The notes below the pieces were generated by a model. The model ran no database searches, had not been told where the DNA came from, and was given only the letters and a program-made list of their open reading frames with translations. Positions 18,071 to 26,346 of a stretch of DNA of 55,619 bases are shown piece after piece (the stretch's first letter is position 1; each line of letters opens with the position of its first letter). A program made the position numbers and the translations under genes. This DNA is from Clostridia bacterium (lineage in GTDB: Bacteria > Bacillota > Clostridia > Oscillospirales > CAG-272): the NCBI GenBank assembly GCA_017398585.1, contig JAFQFS010000094.1:1-55619 (forward strand), given 5' to 3'.

Positions 18071-18186
18071 AACAGCTCCATTTGATTTACTACGTATCGT
18101 GGAATACGGATTACATGGGTAGTATAAACAGAAGGGAACTGTTTTATCAGACCAAATTGCGGTCAGAAAACAAATTTGTGGATAGC

Positions 18187-18642
18187 TTAAATGTTGTTTT
18201 CCTCGTTTTTCTTACCGAGAACACCCTTGATGCGGTCAATGAGATCGGGGGAACGTTCCAGGAAACCGACAACCTGAGATACGGCGTCCGTGGGAGCCGC
18301 AGGTGCAGCGGGAGCGGCCGGTGCACTGATATTGAGGATGTTTACATTGCCGTCCGCGGTAACCACCAGGAAGGCCACCGGAGTAACGGTGATGCCGGTT
18401 CCGCCACCGCCGCCGAAGTTGTTGTAGACGGGCTTGCCGTTCGACATGGGGGCATCCTTCTTGAGATAATCGACGCCGCCGGACGCGTAGCCGACCGAGA
18501 TCTTGGAGATCGGGATAATGCAGGTACCGCTTGCGGTTTCGATGGGATCGCCGATGATGGTGTTGGCGTCGAGCATGGAGCGGATCGACTCAAGGGAAGT
18601 CTTGGTGATGTCACCGAGTTTGTTGGTATTGTTCTCAGCCAT
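18187..18642 (-). CDS. ytfJ: Sporulation protein YtfJ (GerW family)
   Basis: The N-terminal GerW domain has SLESIRSMLDANTIIGDPI, ISVGYASGGVDY and FGGGGGTGITVTPVAFLVV. An Ala/Pro linker and a short charged C-terminus follow (151 residues). In Bacillus subtilis this family is made in the forespore and is linked to spore germination. It follows the DUF2953 gene as in the ytfI-ytfJ pair. The start follows GGAGGA. Confidence 0.92.
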   Translation of the reverse strand: MAENNTNKLGDITKTSLESIRSMLDANTIIGDPIETASGTCIIPISKISVGYASGGVDYLKKDAPMSNGKPVYNNFGGGGGTGITVTPVAFLVVTADGNVNILNISAPAAPAAPAAPTDAVSQVVGFLERSPDLIDRIKGVLGKKNEENNI

Positions 18643-18708
18643 AATATCCTCCGAGATAGGTGATATGAGTATATGTGAAAATAATTTTGTCCGCTTGGAT
18701 CAGGGAAA

Positions 18709-19434
18709 TCATTTTTTGATTTTCGATTTGATATACCACACAAGTGTGTGGAAACCGACCCGCACAATGGAGAAGAGCCGCAGTTTGATGCGGATGTCCA
18801 TCCGATACACGGTTTTTGCGGCGAGAAAATCGGCGCGTACCGCGACGGTGTCGGGCTTGATGGGCTTCATCGAGGTTCCTTTATCCAGAATCTCCAGCAG
18901 GTAGCTGGTGAGCTGAGCGATGATGCCGTATTTTTTCGCACAGTCCGCAGCATCTTTTCCGGCGACGGTAATGTCGAGCATCCGGATTTCCGTGTGGATG
19001 TACGAGGTAAAGCGCGGGAATTCTTCGAGTACGAATTCGATGATTCCGAGGATCGCTTCCAGAGTGAACTTCTTGACGGGTTCGCCGTTTTCTTCCGCCG
19101 CCGCTTCTTCTTTGGCGGTTTTTTCGGCTTCCTTGGCAAGGGCTTTGGCCTGTTTCTTTTTTTCGGCTTTTTCGGCCTTTTTCAAGGCACGAGCACGTTC
19201 TTTTTGCAATCGTTTCTGATGCTTTTCGTACGTGAAGTCCTCTGGATCAACGGGTTTTTTCGGCTTTGCGGGTGCAAGTGTCAGAACGACCGGGCCGAGT
19301 CCCGCACGCAGACCGAAGGTGTCGGTCATGCGGATATAGATCTTCAGCCGCATGGAAAGGATCACGCCGAGAAGAACAACAATACCGAGCAGAATATAGA
19401 GAAAAATGCGCAGGATGAGTAAGAGCAGCTGCAA
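18709..19434 (-). CDS. ytfI: DUF2953 membrane protein, YtfI-like
   Basis: An N-terminal transmembrane helix (about 3-27, LLLLILRIFLYILLGIVVLL) is followed by a short beta region. A very Lys/Glu/Ala-rich segment (about 75-115) probably forms a helix or coiled coil. The C-terminal DUF2953 region ends RIKLRLFSIVRVGFHTLVWY. The start is TTG 19434 with AAGGAGG eight bases upstream. Its function is unknown; the constant pairing with ytfJ points to sporulation. Confidence 0.85.
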   Translation of the reverse strand: MQLLLLILRIFLYILLGIVVLLGVILSMRLKIYIRMTDTFGLRAGLGPVVLTLAPAKPKKPVDPEDFTYEKHQKRLQKERARALKKAEKAEKKKQAKALAKEAEKTAKEEAAAEENGEPVKKFTLEAILGIIEFVLEEFPRFTSYIHTEIRMLDITVAGKDAADCAKKYGIIAQLTSYLLEILDKGTSMKPIKPDTVAVRADFLAAKTVYRMDIRIKLRLFSIVRVGFHTLVWYIKSKIKK

Positions 19435-19471
19435 GAGCGTGACCTCCTTTCGCGGTGGATGAATGACAGGG

Positions 19472-20074
19472 TCATGATGGTTCGGATGTGACTGCAGGGT
19501 TCGGAGAGACTTCTACAGTCTCGCCGGTGTCGCTTTTCACGAGCACCGACGGCAGTTCTTCGAGAGAGGAAATACCGAATACGCGAAGAAAATCTTCCGT
19601 GGTACGGTAGAGCGTGGGGCGTCCAGGGGTATCAAGGCGTCCGCACGGTTCGATCATTTTTTTGTCCACAAGGGTATTCACGGCGTAGTTGGAATCCACA
19701 CCGCGGACGGTATCGACAAACGCCCGGGTCGCGGGCTGGTTGTATGCGATGACCGCCAGCACTTCGAGAAGCGACTGCGAGAGATTGCCGCCGCGCCGGA
19801 TACCGAGAGCAAGTTTGATTTCCTCGCCGTACTGTTCTTTGGTGCAGAGCTGACAGGAATCCGGATAGCGGACGAGCAGGATCCCGCGCGGGAAAGCCGC
19901 ATTATTATAAATGGAAGCGAACTTTTCCACAAGATCCCGGCAGTATTCTTCGGAAATACCGAGTGCCGCACCGAGTTTGTCGTAGGTCAGCGGATGTCCG
20001 GCGGCGAACAGGCAGGCTTCAATGACGGCGAACTGTTCCTCCACCTGGAACTGAGGGATGTTTTGCTGGTTCAT
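19472..20074 (-). CDS. scpB: Segregation and condensation protein B
   Basis: ScpB is a winged-helix kite subunit of the SMC-ScpAB complex that compacts and segregates chromosomes. Family stretches are IEACLFAAGHPLTYDKL, LEVLAVIAYNQPATRAFVDTVRGVDS and GRPTLYRTTEDFLRVFGI. The start at 20074 (200 residues) lies 7 bp after the scpA stop with GGGAG overlapping the scpA end. An in-frame upstream ATG inside scpA would add 24 unlike residues and is rejected. Confidence 0.95.
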   Translation of the reverse strand: MNQQNIPQFQVEEQFAVIEACLFAAGHPLTYDKLGAALGISEEYCRDLVEKFASIYNNAAFPRGILLVRYPDSCQLCTKEQYGEEIKLALGIRRGGNLSQSLLEVLAVIAYNQPATRAFVDTVRGVDSNYAVNTLVDKKMIEPCGRLDTPGRPTLYRTTEDFLRVFGISSLEELPSVLVKSDTGETVEVSPNPAVTSEPS

Positions 20075-20081
20075 GAATGTT

Positions 20082-20870
20082 TTACTCCCATTCCAGTGAG
20101 GATGCACGGATATCGTCCTCACTTGCGATGAGTGTGATTCTGACATGGGACATCATGTCGGTGATTCCGTCTTCGGGATCGTCACGATCGTCCGCATCCT
20201 CCAGACAGATGATATGGGATTTCAATAGTTCAAGGATCCCGATGAATTTTGCGATAAGGGTTGAACGGGATTCGCCGGGAGTGAAGTAACCGTCAAGAAA
20301 GAGGGCATCCGGCTGTCTGAGCTGGTCGATCAGTCCTCCGATGACGACCTGCAGCGGGATCTGCGGAGCGTTGACGATACGTTCGAACGTTTCATGGGCG
20401 GAATTACTGCCGTTCACACGTGCTTCCGTGAGGACGTGCATCAGAGCAGCACGGAGAAGTTCCACTTGATGCGGTGCAACGTAGGTCCGGTCGGTCGAGA
20501 TGTCGTCCTGCTCCTTGACCATGCGGGAACCGAATTCCGCGAATCGGTCGGAAAGTTCCGCCGCCGCGAGTTTCGCTTTCTGATATTCAAGGAGCGCGTT
20601 GACGAGGGGCGTACGCGGGTCTTCCGTATTTTCAGGAGCACGCGGAAGGAGCATCCGGCTTTTAATGAGCATCAGTTCGCTCGCCATCGTGAGAAATTCG
20701 CACGCCAGTTCAATGTTCTGGCGGGACGCCTCATTGATGTAGGCCAAGTATTGTTCGCAGAGGAGATTGATCGGGATGTCCTCGATCTTCATCCTGTGCC
20801 GGTTGACAAGGGTCAGGAGCAGTTCCAGGGGACCCTCGAACTGCTCGAATTTGTAATTGATCGTTTCCAT
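20082..20870 (-). CDS. scpA: Segregation and condensation protein A
   Basis: ScpA is the kleisin that bridges SMC heads. The N-terminal motif FEGPLELLLTLVNRHRMKIEDIP and the helix FLTMASELMLIKSRMLLP bind the SMC neck. The C-terminal winged helix (FIGILELLKSHII...) binds the cap. Length is 262 residues. It starts 12 bp after the M50 gene without a clear Shine-Dalgarno site and is probably coupled. Confidence 0.95.
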   Translation of the reverse strand: METINYKFEQFEGPLELLLTLVNRHRMKIEDIPINLLCEQYLAYINEASRQNIELACEFLTMASELMLIKSRMLLPRAPENTEDPRTPLVNALLEYQKAKLAAAELSDRFAEFGSRMVKEQDDISTDRTYVAPHQVELLRAALMHVLTEARVNGSNSAHETFERIVNAPQIPLQVVIGGLIDQLRQPDALFLDGYFTPGESRSTLIAKFIGILELLKSHIICLEDADDRDDPEDGITDMMSHVRITLIASEDDIRASSLEWE

Positions 20871-20882
20871 GGAGAGATGGTA

Positions 20883-21554
20883 TCAGAGGAAGGGGAGCAG
20901 CTCGACAAGAAACCGCATTCCGTTCGACAGTGTGCTGACGAGGAAAGAAAGCGGACGGTCCAGGAAGCCGAGCCAGAGCAGGAGCATCAGTCCGAGCTGG
21001 ATGTACCGTTCATACTGCATGATCCCGAAGTAATACTTTGCCGGAAGGAAGGTCAGAAAGATCCGGGAACCGTCGAGCGGCGGAACGGGAATCAGGTTGA
21101 ACATTCCGAGCGAGAGATTAAGGATATGGAAGTACGAGAACAGCGTCAGGGCGGCGTACTGCAGATTGTAGGCAAACTGCGATGTCGCCGGGTGACGCAC
21201 AAAGATCGCAAACAGGATCTCCTGCACAAGCAGCCCGAGAAACGCCATGATGAAGTTGGAGATGGGACCGGCCGCCGCACTGAGCGCGGTATCGCGCCGC
21301 GGCTTTTTGAAATACCGCGTGTTGATCGGCACCGGGCGCGCCCAACCGAAGTGGAAGAGGATCATACAGATCGTTCCGAAGAGGTCGAGGTGCTTCATCG
21401 GGTTGAGTGTCAGACGTCCCATGTTGCGTGCGGTCGGGTCGCCGAGACGGTATGCCATGTAGCCATGGGAGACTTCATGGATCGTCAGGGCAAACAGGAC
21501 GCAGGGAACCACAAAAAGCAGTTCGATTAATTTGTCAGTGAGAGAGCCAAGCAA
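20883..21554 (-). CDS. Site-2 protease (M50) family membrane metallopeptidase
   Basis: This polytopic protein (223 residues) carries the zinc site HEVSHGYMA in the first membrane helix and the third ligand in NLIPVPPLDGSRI. GRLTLNPMKHLD and the conserved N at SAAAGPISNFIMAFL match the compact family often placed next to scpA in Clostridia. It is predicted to cut membrane proteins within the bilayer; the target is unknown. The start is TTG 21554 with AGGAG seven bases upstream. Confidence 0.9.
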   Translation of the reverse strand: MLGSLTDKLIELLFVVPCVLFALTIHEVSHGYMAYRLGDPTARNMGRLTLNPMKHLDLFGTICMILFHFGWARPVPINTRYFKKPRRDTALSAAAGPISNFIMAFLGLLVQEILFAIFVRHPATSQFAYNLQYAALTLFSYFHILNLSLGMFNLIPVPPLDGSRIFLTFLPAKYYFGIMQYERYIQLGLMLLLWLGFLDRPLSFLVSTLSNGMRFLVELLPFL

Positions 21555-21590
21555 GATGTTTCTCCTGTAATTATTCGCTGTACGGGTTTC

Positions 21591-22889
21591 TTACAGGTCG
21601 AGAGCCACGAGGTCTTCGTAGGTTTCGCGGCGTACGGCGAGCTTCGCCTTGCCGCCGGCGATTTCAACGATCGGCGGACGGGGGAGACGGTTGTAATTCG
21701 ACGCCATCGAATGGTTGTACGCTCCGGTGACGAGAACGGCGATGAGGTCACCGCGTTCCGGCTTCGCGAGTCGGATACCTTCCGCGAGAAGGTCGCCGCT
21801 TTCGCAGCAGCGTCCGGCTACGGTACATTCGAAGTCCGCGGGAGAGTTCGCCTTGACTGCGTTCAGAATGGTGTACGCCGACTGGTAAAGCGCATAGCGC
21901 GGATTGTCGGGCATACCGCCGTCAACGGAAACGTAATTGCGGAAACCGGTCACGGTTTTGACGGAGCCGCAGGTGTACAGAGTTGAGCCTGCCGCCGCGA
22001 CGATGGAACGACCGGGTTCCATGAGAAGCGTGGGCTTTTCGATCTTGTATTCCGCGCACATCTTGTCGATCTCGGCGCCGAGCGCGCGGACGTTTTCGGT
22101 ATAGTCGATCTGCGGATCGTTTTCGGTGTAGCGAACGCCGAAACCGCCGCCGATATTGAGGATTTCCGCCGTGTATCCGTATTCGCCGCGGATTTTCGCG
22201 ATGAACGCGAGCATGATGTCCGCCGCTTCGGTGAACGGTTCGATATCGAAAATCTGGGAACCGACATGGCAGTGGAAGCCGTCAAGCTTGATGTTTTCGC
22301 AGGCAAGTGCGGCCTTCACGAAATCAAATGCCTGGCCGGTAAGGATCGCCATGCCAAACTTGGAGTCCACGTTGCCGGTGATGATCTTCTGATGGGTGTG
22401 AGGGTCGATGCCGGGGGTGATGCGGAGCAGGACATTCTGCTGAACGCCCTTTTCGCCCGCGATGCGTTCGAGTGCATTCAGTTCGTCCATGCCGTCAACG
22501 ACGATGTGACCGACGCCGAGGTCGATCGCATAGGCGAGGTCGGCGTCCGTCTTGTTGTTGCCGTGGAAGAACACCTTATTCATCGGGAATCCGGCAGCAT
22601 TTACGGTATGCAGTTCTCCGGGAGAAACGCAGTCCGCCATGAGACCTTCTTCCGCGATGATTTTGTAAATACCGCGGTAGCAGAGTGCTTTGCCCGCGTA
22701 AACGGGACAGGATTTTTCGCCGAAATATTCCGCGAACGCTTTCTTGTAGGTGCGGCACATGGTGCGTACCGCGTCGGTATCGAGAAAGTATGCGGGCGTA
22801 CCGAATTCCGCAGCCAGATCAGCCGCGTCGATCCCACCGATGGTGAGATGACCGGCTTTGTTTACGTCATAAGTGCTGTGTAAAATCAT
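21591..22889 (-). CDS. lysA: Diaminopimelate decarboxylase
   Basis: LysA decarboxylates meso-diaminopimelate to lysine using PLP. Lys67 in VYAGKALC binds the cofactor. Other signatures are GFHCHVGSQI, LNIGGGFGVRY, LMEPGRSIV, the active-site Cys stretch AGRCCESGDLL and GAYNHSMASNYN. It has 432 residues and forms a Group III barrel plus beta domain. It starts after TTTGGAG, 24 bp from engB, and is followed 36 bp later by the M50 gene. Confidence 0.97.
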   Translation of the reverse strand: MILHSTYDVNKAGHLTIGGIDAADLAAEFGTPAYFLDTDAVRTMCRTYKKAFAEYFGEKSCPVYAGKALCYRGIYKIIAEEGLMADCVSPGELHTVNAAGFPMNKVFFHGNNKTDADLAYAIDLGVGHIVVDGMDELNALERIAGEKGVQQNVLLRITPGIDPHTHQKIITGNVDSKFGMAILTGQAFDFVKAALACENIKLDGFHCHVGSQIFDIEPFTEAADIMLAFIAKIRGEYGYTAEILNIGGGFGVRYTENDPQIDYTENVRALGAEIDKMCAEYKIEKPTLLMEPGRSIVAAAGSTLYTCGSVKTVTGFRNYVSVDGGMPDNPRYALYQSAYTILNAVKANSPADFECTVAGRCCESGDLLAEGIRLAKPERGDLIAVLVTGAYNHSMASNYNRLPRPPIVEIAGGKAKLAVRRETYEDLVALDL

Positions 22890-22913
22890 AAAAACTCCAA
22901 AGGGAAGATGAAA

Positions 22914-23513
22914 TCAAAGATTGCAGTGAGAGTAGATCTGTTTCCAGAGATCCTCACGTCCGGCATTTGTTTTTGAGGAGTAGAGGATCAGCGGAAGGTC
23001 GGCGGTCAACTCGTCGTCTGCGATGATTTCAAGGAACTTATTCCGCTCAGTTGTGTTGAGCTTGTCCGTCTTGGTTGCCACAAGGATGTGCGGGAGACCT
23101 GCTTCGCGCATATAGTAAAGCATGTTGTAGTCGTCCTCAGTCGGGCCGGTGCGGCTGTCGACGAGCTGGCAGATGAGCTTCACGGAGTCAATATTTTTGT
23201 TGTTCGTGAAGTAGCCGTCGGTGAGGGCGGACCATTTCTGCTTGTCCTCGAACGTACGCTTCGCGTAGCCGTAGCCGGGAAGGTCGACGAGGTACATCTT
23301 GCGGTCGATGTCGTAGAAGTTGAGGGTGATGGTCTTCCCGGGCTCACCGCTTACGCGGGCGAGACTTTTGCGCCCGAGCAGGGAGTTGATGAGCGAGCTT
23401 TTCCCGACGTTGGAACGCCCGGAAAACGCCGTCTGGGGAAGGCGATCAGCGGGGAACTGCTTGGGCAGACCCGCCGACACTTTCAGAGATACGTTATTTA
23501 AATTCGGCTTCAT
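22914..23513 (-). CDS. engB: Ribosome biogenesis GTP-binding protein EngB/YsxC
   Basis: EngB is a GTPase needed for 50S subunit assembly. G1 is GRSNVGKSS (32-40), G3 is DLPGYGYAKR, G4 is ATKTDK and G5 lies in ILYSSKT. Length is 199 residues. It follows lon on the same strand, a very common order (lon-engB). No Shine-Dalgarno site is visible; a repeat unit lies just upstream, between lon and engB. Confidence 0.96.
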   Translation of the reverse strand: MKPNLNNVSLKVSAGLPKQFPADRLPQTAFSGRSNVGKSSLINSLLGRKSLARVSGEPGKTITLNFYDIDRKMYLVDLPGYGYAKRTFEDKQKWSALTDGYFTNNKNIDSVKLICQLVDSRTGPTEDDYNMLYYMREAGLPHILVATKTDKLNTTERNKFLEIIADDELTADLPLILYSSKTNAGREDLWKQIYSHCNL

Positions 23514-23530
23514 GGTGATATAAGTTTTTC

Positions 23531-23586
23531 GGGGAAAACCTTTTTAAGGAAAAGGTTTTCCCCGAACCCCTTTCCAAAACCTTTTC
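23531..23586 (-). repeat. Palindromic repeat family, single unit (hairpin then arm)
   Basis: GGGGAAAACCTTTTT / AAAAGGTTTTCCCC is followed by GAACCCCTTTCCAAAACC. It occupies most of the lon-engB gap. Confidence 0.85.
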
Positions 23587-23615
23587 AAAAAAGGAAATAT
23601 TTGTATTCTTGAAAA

Positions 23616-26042
23616 TTATACGGTTCCGTACATGCGGTCGTTCGGCTGATTCGGGATTACGTCCGCGATGATTTCTTCACGGACTGCCGGAACTTCACGG
23701 ATATCGTCTGCGGTTTCTTCGCGGACGAGGGCTTCCTTCAGCACGTCGTCGAGGGTGTCGCAGGGAACAAAGGTCACTTCGGACACAACGATCTTGTCGA
23801 GCTCGTCCATGTCGCGCATATTGTCGCGCGGGATAAGGATGCGGCGGATGCCCATTGTGTAGGCTGCCGTGGACTTTTCGCGCAGACCGCCGATTGCGAG
23901 AACGCGTCCGGTCAGGGTGATTTCACCGGTCATTGCAATGTCGCGGCGGACCGGGATTCCGGAGAGTGCACTGACAAGGGAGGTGGTCATGGTGACACCT
24001 GCGCTCGGACCGTCCTTCGGGACCGCGCCTTCGGGAACGTGGATGTGGATGTCCTTGGTCTTGTAGAAATCGGGTACAATGCCGAATTCCCTGCAGTGGG
24101 CGCGTATGTAGGTTACGGCGATGTGTGCGGATTCCTTCATGACATCGCCGAGGGTGCCGGTCAGTTCGATCTTGCCGGTGCCGTCCACGATGAGGACTTC
24201 CACCTTCAGCATATCGCCGCCGACTTCGGTGTAGGCGAGACCGTTGGTCACGCCGACGAGGTTCCGGTTGGCGATGGCGTCGTCGATGAACTTGCGTTTG
24301 CCGAGGTATTTTGCAATGTCTGCTGCGTCCACGGAAACACTCTTGAGTTCTTCTTCGACCATCACACGCGCACCCTTGCGGCAGAGGGAACCGATTTCAC
24401 GTTCGAGATTGCGGACGCCGGATTCACGGGTGTAGCCGGAGATGATTTCTTCCAGTGCCGCGTCGGTGATCTTCATGGTGCGGCGGGAAAGACCGTGGCG
24501 CTTGAGCTGCTTCGGAAGCAGGTGATTCTTCGCGATTGCGAGCTTTTCCTTAGGAGTATAGGTGTTCAGCTCGATGACTTCCATACGGTCGATCAGCGGA
24601 CGCGGAACGGTTTCGAGGGTATTTGCGGTCGCGATAAACATGCAGTCGGAGAGGTCAACGGGCAGTTCGATGAAGTGGTCGCGGAAATTCTTGTTCTGTT
24701 CGCCGTCGAGAACTTCGAGGAGGGCGGATGCCGGGTCGCCGTGAACATCTGCGCACATCTTGTCGACTTCGTCGAGAAGCATGACGGGGTTCATGGAACC
24801 GCACTGGGTCAGCGCGTTGATGATACGGCCGGGCATGGATGCAACGTAGGTCTTGCGGTGACCGCGGATGTCGGATTCGTCACGGATACCGCCGAGCGAT
24901 ACGCGGACGTACTTGCGCTTCATCGCACGTGCGATGGATGCCGCAAGGGAGGTCTTGCCGACTCCGGGCGGGCCGACGAAGCAGAGGATCTGGTTTTTCA
25001 GATCCGGATTGAGCTGCTTGACCGCGAGAAATTCAATGATGCGGTCCTTGATCTTTTCAAGACCGTCGTGGTCGGCGTCGAGGATTTTCTTCGCCGCGTC
25101 GATGTCGTTGCGGTCTTTGGTTCTCTTGTTCCACGGAATTTCAAGGCAGGTGTCAAGGTAGTTGCGGATGACTGCCGCTTCGGGGGAACCGGTCGGGGTC
25201 TTGCCGAGCTTGAGAACTTCCTTCTCGAGCTTTTCCTGCACTTCCTTCGGCAGCTTTGCCGCCGCGATTTTCTTGGTGTATTCATCGGTGTCCTCGTCGA
25301 TGCCGAGTTCCGATTCGATGGCATGGAGCTGTTCGCGGAGATAATAGTCGCGCTGGTTATCGTCCATTGCTTTCTTGACTTTACGGTGGATCTCCAGTTC
25401 GGTCTTGAGCAGTTTCATCTCGTTTTCCATGATGATGAGCGCTTTTTCCGCACGGAGCATCGGGTCGTACATCTTCAGCACTTCCACCTTGTCCTGATAA
25501 CGGACAAACACGCCGGACGCGATGAAGTCCGCGAGAAGACCGGGGTTTTTGATGGACGCCGCCGCGGCGATGAATTCGTCGGAAACGGCGGGGAGGTAGT
25601 GAAGCATTTCATCGAGGGTGTTCATCGTCTCGGAGAGAAGTGCTTCCGTGCGGAGATCCGGGACGGAGTAATCCGCGGTCATAGTCTTGGACATGATGTC
25701 CGCGACGAGGTAATCCCGGTCGGTGTACAGAGTGGTGACTGTACCGCGGCACATGCCTTCCGCAACGACGCGGATGTTGCCGTCGGGCTTCTTGAGAGTT
25801 TGCTTGATCTTTGCGACGCATCCGACGTCATAGAGATCGGCTTCACCGGGCTTTTCTACGTTCAGTTCCTTCTGGGTGAGGAGGAAGACGTACAGATCAG
25901 CGGACTCGGCGGCTTTGCATGCGGCCTTGGAGATCTCGCGTTCAAGTTCAAAATTTATGGGGATGGAGGGAAAAGCGACGAGACCGCGAAGAGGGATCAC
26001 GGGCAGGGTCAGCTTTTCGACCTTTTCGATGTATCTGGGCAT
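23616..26042 (-). CDS. lon: ATP-dependent protease Lon (LonA)
   Basis: Lon unfolds and degrades damaged and regulatory proteins in the cytoplasm. The N-terminal substrate domain begins LTLPVIPLRGLVAFPSIPIN. The AAA+ domain has Walker A GPPGVGKT with Lys363 and Walker B VMLLDEVDKM. The protease domain has the Ser680-Lys723 dyad (PKDGPSAGVTM, LREKSTAA), spaced 43 residues apart as in E. coli. The start at 26042 follows AAAGGA and gives 807 residues; an ATG 21 bp upstream is less well placed. Confidence 0.97.
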   Translation of the reverse strand: MPRYIEKVEKLTLPVIPLRGLVAFPSIPINFELEREISKAACKAAESADLYVFLLTQKELNVEKPGEADLYDVGCVAKIKQTLKKPDGNIRVVAEGMCRGTVTTLYTDRDYLVADIMSKTMTADYSVPDLRTEALLSETMNTLDEMLHYLPAVSDEFIAAAASIKNPGLLADFIASGVFVRYQDKVEVLKMYDPMLRAEKALIIMENEMKLLKTELEIHRKVKKAMDDNQRDYYLREQLHAIESELGIDEDTDEYTKKIAAAKLPKEVQEKLEKEVLKLGKTPTGSPEAAVIRNYLDTCLEIPWNKRTKDRNDIDAAKKILDADHDGLEKIKDRIIEFLAVKQLNPDLKNQILCFVGPPGVGKTSLAASIARAMKRKYVRVSLGGIRDESDIRGHRKTYVASMPGRIINALTQCGSMNPVMLLDEVDKMCADVHGDPASALLEVLDGEQNKNFRDHFIELPVDLSDCMFIATANTLETVPRPLIDRMEVIELNTYTPKEKLAIAKNHLLPKQLKRHGLSRRTMKITDAALEEIISGYTRESGVRNLEREIGSLCRKGARVMVEEELKSVSVDAADIAKYLGKRKFIDDAIANRNLVGVTNGLAYTEVGGDMLKVEVLIVDGTGKIELTGTLGDVMKESAHIAVTYIRAHCREFGIVPDFYKTKDIHIHVPEGAVPKDGPSAGVTMTTSLVSALSGIPVRRDIAMTGEITLTGRVLAIGGLREKSTAAYTMGIRRILIPRDNMRDMDELDKIVVSEVTFVPCDTLDDVLKEALVREETADDIREVPAVREEIIADVIPNQPNDRMYGTV

Positions 26043-26124
26043 AACGAATCCTTTCGGGGGCAACTCATGCTGAGGTGATTAAATATTACAATACAATTCA
26101 TTTAGAGAAATATATTCAGATTAC

Positions 26125-26153
26125 ATTATAACATATCCGGAGAATAATTTCCA
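26125..26153 (-). promoter_or_regulatory. Probable promoter of lon
   Basis: On the minus strand TGGAAA (26153-26148), a 17-bp spacer and TATAAT (26130-26125) precede lon by about 80 bp. The -35 box is weak. No CtsR or CIRCE operator was recognised. Confidence 0.5.
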
Positions 26154-26193
26154 CACGAGAATATTAATATTTGTAACTTTTTTTATAATTAAA

Positions 26194-26223
26194 TTGACGG
26201 AAGACGTCACGGCTTGCTATAAT
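26194..26223 (+). promoter_or_regulatory. Promoter of the ECF sigma-factor fusion gene
   Basis: TTGACG (26194-26199), an 18-bp spacer and TATAAT (26218-26223) lie about 120 bp upstream of the gene. The spacer holds the palindrome GACGTC. The 26043-26346 gap contains this promoter, the lon promoter and an AT-rich stretch; a 5' leader of about 115 nt is implied. Confidence 0.6.
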
Positions 26224-26346
26224 GAAAAAAATTGAAAAAATTAACGTCAGACCTAACAAACTTCCTCCGGATCCGACTTATTATACGAAGCCGGCTCAAG
26301 AAGAAATTCAGCAGAAACAAAAAATCCCGCCAAACGAGGAATCAGC

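Noticed and set aside
18071-18186. Sigma-F or sigma-A promoter before dacF
   Set aside because: TATACT is present on the minus strand but the -35 at 17 bp (TGATAA) is poor and no sigma-F-type pair was found.
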